NCBI RefSeq assembly: GCF_014267175.1
Contig: NZ_JACMTR010000002.1
Location: 2,443,501 to 2,507,500 of the forward strand
From: Pseudonocardia sp. C8
Lineage (GTDB): Bacteria > Actinomycetota > Actinomycetes > Mycobacteriales > Pseudonocardiaceae
Direction: 5' to 3'
DNA: 64,000 nucleotides
In this document: piece by piece, positions 17,886-26,425 of the stretch
How positions within the stretch are numbered: the first letter of the stretch is position 1
How the letters are laid out: the number at the start of each line of letters is the position of its first letter
Notes under the pieces: model-generated
Seen by the model: only the letters and a program-made list of their open reading frames with translations
What the model was told of the DNA's origin: nothing
The model's database searches: none
Position numbers and translations under genes: made by a program

Positions 17886-19045
17886 CCGCCACCGAGCCGT
17901 CCGACCTGGAGCTGATCCGCAGCACCGTGCGCGGGCTCGCCCGCAAGTTCGACTGGGACTACTGGCGGCGCTGCGACGCCAACCACGAGTACCCGTGGGA
18001 GTTCGTCAAGGCCTTCGCCGAGGGCGGCTGGCTCGGCGCGATGATCCCCGAGGAGTACGGCGGCCTGGGCCTGGGCATCACCGAAGCCGCGGTGATGATG
18101 GGTGAGATCGCCGCGTCCGGGGCCGGGATGAGCGGCGGGTCGGCGATCCACTTCTACGTCTTCCCGCCGGCACCGATCGTGCGCCACGGCTCGGAGAAGA
18201 TGAAGCGGGAGTGGCTGCCCAAGCTGGCCGCCGGTGAGATCCTCTGCGCGTTCGGTGTCACCGAGCCGACCGCGGGCGTCGACACCTCCCGGATCACCAC
18301 CCGGGCCGACAAGGTCGACGGGGGCTACGTCGTCAACGGGCAGAAGGTGTGGATCACCAACGCGCAGAACGCGCACAAGATCCTGCTGCTGGCCCGGACC
18401 TCGCCGCGGCGCGAGGACAAGCCGCTGCACGGCATGACGCTGTTCTTCACCGACCTGAACCGGGACCGGATCACGGTCAAGGAGATCGAGAAGCTCGGCC
18501 GCGCGGCGATCGACTCCAACGAGCTGTTCATCGACAACCTCGAGGTGCGCGACGACGAGGTCGTCGGCGAGGTCGACAAGGGCTTCTACTACCTCATCGA
18601 CGGCCTGAACCCGGAGCGGATCGTCGTCGGCATGGAGGGCATCGGCCTGGGCCGCTCCGCGCTGGAGCTCTCCACCCAGTACGCCAAGGACCGGGTCGTG
18701 TTCGACCGGCCGATCGGCAAGAACCAGGCCGTCGCGCACCCGCTGGCGGACTCGTGGATCCGGCTGGAGGCCGCCGAGCTGGTCGCGATGAAGGCGGCCG
18801 CGCAGTTCGACGCGTCCGAGCCGTGCGGCGAGCTGTCGGCGGCGGCCAAGTTCCTCGGCGCCGAGGCCGGCTTCGAGGCCTGCGACCGCTCCATGTCCAC
18901 CATGGGTGGCTACGCCTATGCCAAGGAATACCACGTCGAGCGGCTGTGGCGAGAGGTCCGGCTGCTCCGCAACGCGCCGTTCTCCCAGGAGATGGTGCTG
19001 AACTACATCTCCAACCAGGTCCTGAAGCTGCCGAGGGCCTACTGA
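17882..19045 (+). CDS. Acyl-CoA dehydrogenase, variant active site
   Basis: A 387-residue acyl-CoA dehydrogenase whose ATG overlaps the synthetase stop. Flavin-binding FGVTEPTAGVDTSR and WITNAQ are present, and the C-terminal RLWREVRLLRN segment is recognisable. At the place where most family members carry the catalytic glutamate (YEGTSE), this one reads NAPFSQE, so the proton-abstracting residue must be elsewhere or the enzyme belongs to a subgroup with a relocated base. Stop overlaps the next start (TGATG). Confidence 0.85.
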   Translation: MTATEPSDLELIRSTVRGLARKFDWDYWRRCDANHEYPWEFVKAFAEGGWLGAMIPEEYGGLGLGITEAAVMMGEIAASGAGMSGGSAIHFYVFPPAPIVRHGSEKMKREWLPKLAAGEILCAFGVTEPTAGVDTSRITTRADKVDGGYVVNGQKVWITNAQNAHKILLLARTSPRREDKPLHGMTLFFTDLNRDRITVKEIEKLGRAAIDSNELFIDNLEVRDDEVVGEVDKGFYYLIDGLNPERIVVGMEGIGLGRSALELSTQYAKDRVVFDRPIGKNQAVAHPLADSWIRLEAAELVAMKAAAQFDASEPCGELSAAAKFLGAEAGFEACDRSMSTMGGYAYAKEYHVERLWREVRLLRNAPFSQEMVLNYISNQVLKLPRAY

Positions 19046-19791
19046 TGCCGGGGCTGCTCGACGGCCAGGTCGCCGTCGTCACCGGCGGGGCGCAGGGGAT
19101 CGGGCTCGCGATCGCGGAGGCGATCACCGGGCACGGCGGCCGGGTGCTGGTCGCCGACGTCGACGGGGACAAGGCCGCCGAGGCCGTCGCCCCGCTGGCC
19201 TCCGCCGGTGCCGAGGTGGCCGCGGTGGCCTGCGACGTGACGTCGGCCGCCGACCAGGAGGCGATGATCCGGTCCTGCGTGGACCGGTTCGGCCGGGTCG
19301 ACCTGCTGGTCAACAACGCCGGCGTGACCCGGGACGGCTACATCGCGAAGCTCGACGAGTCCGACTTCGACGCGGTCGTGGGCGTCAGCCTCAAGGGTGC
19401 CTGGCTGGGCACCCGCGCGGTCGCTCCGCTGTTCCGCGAGCAGCAGGGCGGCGGCATCGTGAACATGTCCTCGCTGTCGGGCAAGGTCGGCAACCCCGGC
19501 CAGACGAACTACAGCGCGGCCAAGGCGGGCCTGGTCGGCCTGACCAAGGCGTCGGCCAAGGAGATGGGCCGGTTCGGGGTGCGGGTGAACGCCGTGCAGC
19601 CCGGCCTGGTACGGACGGCGATGACCCTGGCCATGAAGCCCGAGGTGTACGCGGCGAAGGAGGCCGAGGTCCCGCTCGGCCGTGCGGGTACCCCGGAGGA
19701 GGTGGCGGGCGCTGTGGTGTTCCTGGCCTCGCCGCTCGCGTCGTACATCACGGGCTCGGTCATCGAGGTGACCGGCGGCCGCGGCATCTGA
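19045..19791 (+). CDS. FabG-like 3-oxoacyl reductase / 3-hydroxyacyl-CoA dehydrogenase (SDR)
   Basis: A 248-residue classical SDR whose ATG overlaps the upstream stop. The cofactor motif TGGAQGIG, NNAG (residues about 88-91), catalytic Ser in MSSLSG and YSAAK are all intact, and the C-terminus VTGGRGI is typical of FabG-type enzymes. In this operon it most likely oxidises a 3-hydroxyacyl-CoA (or reduces the 3-oxo form) during beta-oxidation. Confidence 0.85.
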   Translation: MPGLLDGQVAVVTGGAQGIGLAIAEAITGHGGRVLVADVDGDKAAEAVAPLASAGAEVAAVACDVTSAADQEAMIRSCVDRFGRVDLLVNNAGVTRDGYIAKLDESDFDAVVGVSLKGAWLGTRAVAPLFREQQGGGIVNMSSLSGKVGNPGQTNYSAAKAGLVGLTKASAKEMGRFGVRVNAVQPGLVRTAMTLAMKPEVYAAKEAEVPLGRAGTPEEVAGAVVFLASPLASYITGSVIEVTGGRGI

Positions 19792-19802
19792 GGGGACTCG
19801 CC

Positions 19803-20933
19803 ATGGAGGAGAAACCGGGCCCGCTGGCCGGCGTGCGCGTCGTCAGCCTGGCCGGGATGGGACCGACCCCGTTCGCCGGGATGCTGCTCGCCGACCTCGG
19901 CGCGGAGGTCGTCCGCGTGACCCGCCCGCCCAACCGGGCGGGCCGGGCGCTCGGGCAGACCGAGGGGCTGGCCGCCGAGCACGACCTCGCCAACCGCGGG
20001 GTGACCTCGGTGGCCCTGGACCTGAAGACGCCGGCCGGGATCGAGAAGGTCCTCGCGCTGGTCGCCGCGGCCGACGTGTTCATCGAGGGCTACCGGCCCG
20101 GGGTCACCGAGCGGCTCGGCCTCGGCCCCGAGCAGGTCCAGGCCCGCAACCCGGCCGTCGTGTACGCGCGGCTCACCGGGTACGGGCAGTGCGGTCCGCT
20201 CGCGCGGACCGCCGGGCACGACATCAACTACGTCGCGCAGACCGGGGCGCTGCACGCCATGGCCCGGGCCGGCGAGGCCCCCCGCCCGCCGATCAACCTG
20301 CTCGGTGACTACGCCGGTGGCGGGCTCGTGGCGGCGTTCGGCATCGTCTCGGCGGTGCTGGAGGCCCGCTCGTCCGGGCGGGGGCAGGTGATCGACGCCG
20401 CGATGGTCGACGGGGTCGCACTGCTCACCGCGAAGATCCAGGGTCTGCGGGCCGCCGGCCGGTACGACGACGAGCCGGGGACCAACTACCTGGACTCGGG
20501 CGCCCCGTTCTACGACACCTACCGGTGCGCCGACGGCGGCTACCTGGCCGTCGGCGCGCTCGAGCCGAGCTTCTACGCGGAGTTCGTCGGCCGGCTCGGC
20601 GCCGACACCACGGACTGGCCCGAGCAGGACGACCGGTCACGCTGGCCCGAGCTGCGCCGCCGGATCTCCGACGCGATCGCCGCCCGCACCCGCGACGAGT
20701 GGGCGTCGGTCTTCGAGGGCACCGACGCCTGCGTGACCCCCGTGCTGACCTTCGACGAGGCCGCCAAGCATCCGCACAACGTGGAACGCGGCCTCTACTC
20801 CGACGTCGGGGGCACGCTCCACCCGGCACCGGCACCGCGGTTCGACCGCACCCCCGGGCGGGCCCCCGAGCCGCCGACCGACCGCCTGACCGGTGTCGAG
20901 GACGTGCTGGCCGCCTGGTCCGGGACGGCGTGA
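19803..20933 (+). CDS. Alpha-methylacyl-CoA racemase
   Basis: A 376-residue CaiB/BaiF-fold protein that matches the racemase branch rather than the transferases. The TGYGQ...AGHDINYVAQTGALH segment carries the conserved His and Asp pair, and GAPFYDTYRCADGGYLAVGALEP follows the pattern of Mycobacterium tuberculosis MCR. It interconverts 2R and 2S methyl-branched acyl-CoAs so that an acyl-CoA dehydrogenase can act on them. Its presence is direct evidence that the pathway handles a 2-methyl-branched acyl-CoA. Confidence 0.85.
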   Translation: MEEKPGPLAGVRVVSLAGMGPTPFAGMLLADLGAEVVRVTRPPNRAGRALGQTEGLAAEHDLANRGVTSVALDLKTPAGIEKVLALVAAADVFIEGYRPGVTERLGLGPEQVQARNPAVVYARLTGYGQCGPLARTAGHDINYVAQTGALHAMARAGEAPRPPINLLGDYAGGGLVAAFGIVSAVLEARSSGRGQVIDAAMVDGVALLTAKIQGLRAAGRYDDEPGTNYLDSGAPFYDTYRCADGGYLAVGALEPSFYAEFVGRLGADTTDWPEQDDRSRWPELRRRISDAIAARTRDEWASVFEGTDACVTPVLTFDEAAKHPHNVERGLYSDVGGTLHPAPAPRFDRTPGRAPEPPTDRLTGVEDVLAAWSGTA

Positions 20934-20965
20934 CCCCCACCCCTTCCGTCACGAGAGGTGACGCC

Positions 20966-22387
20966 ATGCCGAGGTTCGAGAGGTCCGGGTCCGAGGACCC
21001 GATGAGCACGCTGTGCCGCATGGTGGTGCAGACCGGCTACGACGACCTGCCGGACGAGGTGCTCCGGCACGCCCGGCACACCCTGCTCGACGCCATGGGC
21101 GTGACGATCGGGGGCTCCGGGATGGACGGCATTCCGCAGATCGTGGAGCTGGTGCGGGACAAGGGCGGCAAGCCGGAGACGGTGCTGCCGTTCTACGGCG
21201 GCCGGGTCCCGGCCGCCGAGGCGGCCCTGGCGCTCGGCCCGATGCCTCGAGCGATGGACTGCGGTGACCTCCACGAGGAGGCCGGGCACATCAGCGAGTA
21301 CATCGTGGCGAGCTTGCTCGCCGCCACCGGCCTGCGGCCGGCGGTGACGGGGCGGGAGTTCCTCACGGCGCTGGTGGTCGGCCAGGAGATCCTGGTCCGT
21401 GCCGGCTCGGCCTACAAGGTCATCAGCCGGGCGGTGAAGGACAACGACTGCGGGGGCCACTACATCTTCGGAGCGGTCGCCGCGGTGGGCAAGCTGCTCG
21501 GGTTCACCCAGGAACAGCTCGAGAACGCACAGGGGATCGCCCGGACGATGACCCAGCCGCACACGATGGGGATCTACGCCCCGGCGACGCTGATGGTGCG
21601 GGTGCACCACGGCCTGGTCTGCCAGTCCGCGATCACGGCGTGCCTGCTGGCACGGCGCGGCATCACCGGCCCGCGCCAGGAGGTGCTGACCGGGCCGAAC
21701 GGTTTCCTGCGCACCGTCCGCTGGGAGACCGACCCGGACGCGCTGACCCGGGACCTGGGGGAGCGCTGGGAGATGACCCGGATCACCACCAAGGGCCACA
21801 GCGCCTGCTACTTCTCGCACTCGTCGATCGACGGCATCGTCGAGCAGATGCGTGACCACGGCTTCGGGCCGGGCGACATCGAGAGCATCCACATCGACGT
21901 GTCCACCCCCGGGTGGCGGGCGGTGTGCGAGCCGGTCGACGTCAAGTGGGAGCCCCGCACGGTGCCGGAGTGCCAGTTCAGCCTGGCCTACGTGGTGGCG
22001 ACGGCCGCCGTCGACGGCGTGGTGTTCGTGCAGTCCTACTCCGAACGGGCCCGGGCGAACCCGGAGGTCCGGGCCCTGATGGGGCGGATCCGGGCGACCG
22101 AGGACCCGGCGATGCCGGACTGGGGCGCGCGGCTGCGGACCACGCTGCACGACGGGCGGACGATCACCACCGAGCACGTGTACGTCAAGGGGCACCCGGA
22201 CAACCCGTTCGACGAGCAGGACTTCGTGGCCAAGTTCCGCTCCTGCGTGCCGTTCTCGGCGCTCCCGCTCGCCGACCGGACGGTCGAGGCCATGATCTCC
22301 GACGTGCTGCACCTCGAGAAGCGCGACGACGTGGCCGCCGTGCTGCTGGAGCCGCTCACCCCGCAGGCGCAGGCGGCGGGCGGCTGA
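20966..22387 (+). CDS. MmgE/PrpD family protein
   Basis: A 473-residue member of the MmgE/PrpD fold (2-methylcitrate dehydratase, cis-aconitate decarboxylase, iminodisuccinate epimerase). The ATG at 20966 follows GAGAGGTG. N-terminal DEVLRHARHTLLDAMGVT and the central KGHSACYFSHSSIDG region are family-like. The family has no single diagnostic catalytic motif that tells dehydratase from decarboxylase, so the reaction is open. It ends the plus-strand catabolic block and is followed by a strong bidirectional terminator. Confidence 0.75.
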   Translation: MPRFERSGSEDPMSTLCRMVVQTGYDDLPDEVLRHARHTLLDAMGVTIGGSGMDGIPQIVELVRDKGGKPETVLPFYGGRVPAAEAALALGPMPRAMDCGDLHEEAGHISEYIVASLLAATGLRPAVTGREFLTALVVGQEILVRAGSAYKVISRAVKDNDCGGHYIFGAVAAVGKLLGFTQEQLENAQGIARTMTQPHTMGIYAPATLMVRVHHGLVCQSAITACLLARRGITGPRQEVLTGPNGFLRTVRWETDPDALTRDLGERWEMTRITTKGHSACYFSHSSIDGIVEQMRDHGFGPGDIESIHIDVSTPGWRAVCEPVDVKWEPRTVPECQFSLAYVVATAAVDGVVFVQSYSERARANPEVRALMGRIRATEDPAMPDWGARLRTTLHDGRTITTEHVYVKGHPDNPFDEQDFVAKFRSCVPFSALPLADRTVEAMISDVLHLEKRDDVAAVLLEPLTPQAQAAGG

Positions 22388-22450
22388 TCCCGCACCGCCG
22401 GCGTCCGGGCCCGACCGGCCCGATCCGGCCGGGCCGGGCCGGCACGGCCG

Positions 22451-22498
22451 GCACGACGAGGCCCCGCCACCGGATCTCCGGTGGCGGGGCCGTCGTGC
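22451..22498. terminator. Bidirectional terminator between convergent operons
   Basis: A long GC-rich inverted repeat: GCACGACGA-GGCCCCGCCACCGG pairs with the mirror arm up to 22498, with a two-base bulge and a tight loop around 22475. It sits between the plus-strand prpD-like gene ending at 22387 and the minus-strand CoA-transferase ending at 22508, so it can serve both. Confidence 0.8.
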
Positions 22499-22507
22499 GT
22501 TCCGGGG

Positions 22508-23722
22508 TCAGCCGTCGGCGTTGAGGATCCCCGCGCTGACCAGCTCGTCGATCCGGGCGGCGTCGTAGACCTCGCCGGCGATCTCGCGGGTGTGCTCCCC
22601 GATCCGCGGGGTCGGCCGGCCACGGTCCGGCCGCGCGCCGTCGAACCGCCACGGCGGGCGCAGCAGCTGCATCCCGCGCGGTCCCGGCTCGAACAGCTCC
22701 AGCCACTTGGTCTGGGGGTGGTCGACGTAGCCGGACATCGTCAGCACGGGCGCGAACGGCACGTCGTACTCGGTGAGGATCTCCTCCCACTCGTGCAGCG
22801 GCTTCGTCGCGAAGACTGCCTCCACGATCGGCACCAGCTGGAAGTAGTTGTCCTCCCGCACCCGGTACGGGTGGAACCGCGGGTCCTCGGCCAGCTCCGG
22901 CCGCTCCATCGCCGCGCAGAGGTTGCGCCAGAACTTCTCCGACGACGACAGGTGCACGGCGATGCTCTCGCCGGACGCCGTCGGCATGCAGAAGTTCTGC
23001 GCCTGCGGGTGCCGGGTCTGCCGGGTCGGGTCCGCGCCGGTGTCGAAGTACTGGCTCAGCGCGTCGGTGGCCAGCACGCTGACCGACTCCATCAGCGAGG
23101 TGTCGACGCGGGTCGCCCGCCCGGTACGGCCGCGCCCGACGAGCGCGGCCAGCACTCCGCTCGCCGTGGTCAGCCCGGTGACGACGTCGGCCAGGATCGT
23201 GCCGGTCAGGTTCGCGTGGTCGGGCTCGCCGAGGATCGAGTACAGGCCGCCGAACGCCTGGCCGATCGTGTCGTACGCCGGGCGGTCGCGCAGCGGCCCG
23301 CCGTCACCGAACCCGCTCGTCGAGCTGATGATCAGGTTCGGATTCAGCTCCGCGCACACCTCCGGCCCGAGCCCGAGCGCGGCGAGCTTGCCCGGGCGCA
23401 TGTTCTCCAGGAGCGCGTCGAAGCGGGGGAGGAGTGCCTTGACCAGTTCGAGGCCCTCGGGCCGCTTGAGGTCTACGCTCAGGCTGCGCTTGCCGGCGTT
23501 GACCTGGACGAAGTAGGTGCTGCGGTCGTTGTCGCGCCGGCGGAAGTCGTCACCGGCGGTCGATTCGACCTTGACGACGTCGGCGCCGAGCGCGCTGAGC
23601 AGCGCCCCGCCCATCGGCATGGAGATGTAGCCGCCGACCTCGAGGATGCGGATACCGGTCAGGGGCTTCTGCGACGGTGGCTTCTCAGACAATGGTGTCC
23701 TCACTCGATCGGTCACGGTCAC
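22508..23722 (-). CDS. CaiB/BaiF family CoA-transferase
   Basis: A 404-residue class III CoA-transferase. The GTG at 23722 overlaps the upstream stop (GTGA); other in-frame GTG starts lie within six residues, so the exact start is uncertain. The LTGIRILEVGGYISMP start, SALGADVVKVES loop and catalytic-Asp segment RPAYDTIGQAFGG are intact. The DNDRSTYFVQVNAGKRS block is typical of formyl-/succinyl-CoA-type transferases. It is last in a minus-strand operon: GntR regulator, Mct-like transferase, then (after operator O4) MmgE/PrpD protein and this gene. Confidence 0.85.
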   Translation of the reverse strand: MTVTDRVRTPLSEKPPSQKPLTGIRILEVGGYISMPMGGALLSALGADVVKVESTAGDDFRRRDNDRSTYFVQVNAGKRSLSVDLKRPEGLELVKALLPRFDALLENMRPGKLAALGLGPEVCAELNPNLIISSTSGFGDGGPLRDRPAYDTIGQAFGGLYSILGEPDHANLTGTILADVVTGLTTASGVLAALVGRGRTGRATRVDTSLMESVSVLATDALSQYFDTGADPTRQTRHPQAQNFCMPTASGESIAVHLSSSEKFWRNLCAAMERPELAEDPRFHPYRVREDNYFQLVPIVEAVFATKPLHEWEEILTEYDVPFAPVLTMSGYVDHPQTKWLELFEPGPRGMQLLRPPWRFDGARPDRGRPTPRIGEHTREIAGEVYDAARIDELVSAGILNADG

Positions 23723-25113
23723 AGCACCAGCCGGTCCACGAGGGCGGCGGCGGGCTGCGAGGGATCCCCGGTGACGATCGCTCTGAGCAGCTCCTCGCTG
23801 CGCTCCGCACCGAGCCGCTCGACGGTGAGGTCCCGGAACTTGGCGTCGAGGTCGTCCTGCGAGATCGGATTCTCCGCCGTGCCCTGCGGGTTGTCCACGA
23901 ACGCGGACTCGCGGGTGCCGTCGGTGTAGGTCACGGTGATGTCCCCGACCCACTTGCCGGGGTAGCCGGAGTCCAGCTCGGGTTTCGGCACGATGGTGAT
24001 GCGGCGGGCGACGCCGGCGACGTCGCTGTCGTCGGTCAGCTTCAGCCGGCCGTCGAGGTAGGCGTGGTGGGTCGAGTAGCCGTTCCCGTGGCCGGTCAGG
24101 GCCAGCGCGACCTGGAAGGGCAGGCTGTACTGCAGCTGCTCGATGGTCTGCGGCGCCCAGGCGTGGGCGTTGCGGTTCCCGACGACGACGTCCGCGCCGG
24201 CCTGGATCCCCAGCTCGACGGCCTCGATGTCCTCGGCCCTGCCGGAGAGCGTCCGGGCGGCGTCGAGGTAGGCGTGGTTGCACCCGCAGCAGCAGTACGG
24301 CTTGATCCACAGCCGGGTGATCTCGAACGTGCGGTCCGGGGAGAAGGCCTCCGCGGCGTCGTCTCCGGTCGCGCGGCCGGCGAAGCAGGCGAGGTAGCCC
24401 TTCGACCCGGTCAGGAACGAGGCCGGGCCGGTGATCCCGGCCGCGGCCATCTCGGCGGCAAGGATGCCGTTGCGGGTGCCGATCCCGGCGTGCAGCCGCT
24501 TCACCGAGCCCCCCGCTGAGGTGTACTCGGTGGTGCCGGCGCTGTGGCTCATCGCGATGGACAGCGCGTGCAGGGTCTGCTCGGCGTCGTAGTTCCGCAT
24601 CTTGGCGACCACGGCGGCGGCGCCGAACGGTGCCAGCTGGGCGTGCGGGTGGTTGCCGCGCTCGAGCAGCTCCGGCGCGGCGAGCACGCCGATGCGGGTG
24701 TAGGTCTCGTACCCCGCGACGATGCCGAGCAGGACCTCGCGCAGTGTCAGGTCGTCCTCCTCGCCGATCGCCAGCGCGGCGGACACCACGCAGCTGCCGG
24801 GGTGGCTGGAGCTGGCCCGGTGGGCGTCGTCGTACTCGAAGCTGTGGCCGAGCGTGCCGTTGACGAACGCCGCGTCGCCGGGGCTCATGCGGTCGCCGTG
24901 GACGACCGTCCGGGCCCGGCCCGGGGCGTGCCGGCTCCGTGCCAGCTCGACGACCGCGCGGCTCCACGGGAGTGCCTCGCAGCCCACCTGGAGGCCGAGC
25001 TGGTCCTGCATCAACCGGCGGGCACCGGTCAGCGCGTCCTCGGGGATCGCGTCGAAGGTCAGGTCGGCCACCAGCCGGGCAGCTGCGTCCTCGACCGGGG
25101 GAAGGTCGTTCAT
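23719..25113 (-). CDS. MmgE/PrpD family protein
   Basis: A 464-residue second MmgE/PrpD paralog, clearly divergent from the one at 20966. The ATG at 25113 follows GAGGCGAC. Family features: GTLGHSFEYDDAH near residue 90, AMSHSAGTTEYT and KRLHAGIGTRNG in the middle, and an unusual cysteine cluster PYCCCGCNHAY near residue 270. Candidate reactions within the family are dehydration of a methylcitrate-like tricarboxylate, decarboxylation of cis-aconitate to itaconate, or epimerisation. Coupling to two CoA-transferases makes a C5/C6 polycarboxylate substrate plausible. Confidence 0.75.
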   Translation of the reverse strand: MNDLPPVEDAAARLVADLTFDAIPEDALTGARRLMQDQLGLQVGCEALPWSRAVVELARSRHAPGRARTVVHGDRMSPGDAAFVNGTLGHSFEYDDAHRASSSHPGSCVVSAALAIGEEDDLTLREVLLGIVAGYETYTRIGVLAAPELLERGNHPHAQLAPFGAAAVVAKMRNYDAEQTLHALSIAMSHSAGTTEYTSAGGSVKRLHAGIGTRNGILAAEMAAAGITGPASFLTGSKGYLACFAGRATGDDAAEAFSPDRTFEITRLWIKPYCCCGCNHAYLDAARTLSGRAEDIEAVELGIQAGADVVVGNRNAHAWAPQTIEQLQYSLPFQVALALTGHGNGYSTHHAYLDGRLKLTDDSDVAGVARRITIVPKPELDSGYPGKWVGDITVTYTDGTRESAFVDNPQGTAENPISQDDLDAKFRDLTVERLGAERSEELLRAIVTGDPSQPAAALVDRLVL

Positions 25114-25146
25114 GTCGCCTCGCTCCACATCGAGCTGTCGTGTCGT

Positions 25147-25164
25147 CACATCATATATTGTGTG
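25147..25164. promoter_or_regulatory. Putative GntR-family operator O4
   Basis: CACATCATATATTGTGTG, an AT-rich near-palindrome 34 bases upstream of the minus-strand MmgE/PrpD start. It matches the recurrent island motif; the TATATTGTGTG arm is shared with O3. Confidence 0.6.
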
Positions 25165-25216
25165 TGCTACGACGGGAAGGGTGAGGTTGCGCCGCCGCTG
25201 GGTGCGCGTGCGTGTG

Positions 25217-26425
25217 TCAGCCGATGACGCCGCGGTCGTGCAGCGCGCCGATCTCGGTGGCGGACAGGCCGAGCTCGTCGGCGAGGACCTGGTCGGTCTC
25301 GCGGCCCAGCTGCGGCGCGGTGCCGGGCTCGCCGTGCTCGCCGTTCCAGCGGATGGGGGTGCGGGCGGTGACGGCGGTGGGACCACCGGGGAGCGGGAGG
25401 TCGGCGAGCAGCGGGTGGTTGCCTGCCCGGTGCTCGCCGACGACGTGGGTCATGGGCTGGTACTGGCCCCACAGCACGCGGGCGTGGTTCAGCTCGGATT
25501 CGACGGTCTCCGAGTCGCGGGCGAGGAACCACGGCTTGAGGACGGCGGCGATGGTGTCGCGCAGCCGGTAGCGTTCGGTCTCGTCGGTGAGGTCGGCGTC
25601 GAGGGCCTTCTCCAGGGCGCTGAAGACGGCGTCGGTTCCGGTGACCGTGACCAGCGCGGTCCACTGGCCGGGGGTGAGCGCGACGACCATGACGCGGTGC
25701 CCGTCCGAGCAGGCGAAGTCGGTGCCGAAGCTGCCGTAGACGTGGTTGCCGTGGCGGGGGCGGTCGTGGCCGAGCTCGGCGGCCTCGGAGAGCCAGCCGA
25801 GGTTGGCCACACCGGCGAGCGCGACGTCGGACAGGGCGATCTCGGAGTACACGCCGCGGCCGGTGCGGGCGCGCTGGAGCAGGGCGGCGAGGACGGTCGT
25901 GGAGACGGTCAGGCCGGTGACCAGGTCCCAGGCGGGCAGCACGTGGTTGACCGGGGCGCCACCTTCCTCGCTGCCGGTGATCTGCGGGATGCCGACCTCG
26001 GCGTTCACGGTGTAGTCGACGGCGGGCCGGCCGTCCGGGTAGCCCTGGACGCGGACGTGGATCATGTCTGTCCGGCGTGCGGTGAGGACGTCGTTGGCCA
26101 TCCAGCGGCGGCCGACGACGTTGTCGACGAGCACGCCGCGGTCCTCGCCGGGAGCGGTGGCGAGGGCGAGCACGAGCTCGCGGCCCTCGTCGGAGCGCAT
26201 GTCGACGGTGATCGAGCGCTTGCCCTGGTTGAGCGAGGCCCAGTAGTAGGACGGGCCGGTGCCGTGCCCGGCGGCGGGCCAGCGTCCGTGGTCGGGGCCG
26301 CCGCCGATCGGGTCGATGCGGATCACCGAGGCGCCGAGCTGGGCGAGGGTCATCCCGCCGGTCGGGCCTGCGACGAAGCTCGCGCACTCCACGACCCGCA
26401 GGCCCGCGAGCGGGCGGTCGGTCAC
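25217..26425 (-). CDS. Mct-like CoA-transferase (2-methylfumaryl-CoA isomerase family)
   Basis: A 402-residue CaiB/BaiF protein that I recognise as close to 2-methylfumaryl-CoA isomerase, the mesaconyl-CoA C1:C4 CoA transferase of the 3-hydroxypropionate bi-cycle. Shared blocks include GGMTLAQLGA, IRIDPIGGGPD..RWP, the AVDYTVNAEVG segment with the catalytic Asp, and VNHVLPAWDLVTG. That enzyme moves CoA between the two carboxyls of mesaconate. GTG start overlaps the stop of the GntR regulator, so both are one transcription unit. Together with MaoC and CitE-like genes it points to mesaconate/itaconate/methylmalate-type intermediates. The family call is good; the exact substrate is inferred. Confidence 0.75.
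   Translation of the reverse strand: MTDRPLAGLRVVECASFVAGPTGGMTLAQLGASVIRIDPIGGGPDHGRWPAAGHGTGPSYYWASLNQGKRSITVDMRSDEGRELVLALATAPGEDRGVLVDNVVGRRWMANDVLTARRTDMIHVRVQGYPDGRPAVDYTVNAEVGIPQITGSEEGGAPVNHVLPAWDLVTGLTVSTTVLAALLQRARTGRGVYSEIALSDVALAGVANLGWLSEAAELGHDRPRHGNHVYGSFGTDFACSDGHRVMVVALTPGQWTALVTVTGTDAVFSALEKALDADLTDETERYRLRDTIAAVLKPWFLARDSETVESELNHARVLWGQYQPMTHVVGEHRAGNHPLLADLPLPGGPTAVTARTPIRWNGEHGEPGTAPQLGRETDQVLADELGLSATEIGALHDRGVIG

Noticed and set aside
14229..26425. Amplified copies of one CoA-transferase gene (recent duplication)
   Set aside because: The four CaiB-family proteins differ in length and in most motifs, and one is a racemase; they look anciently diverged, not locally duplicated.
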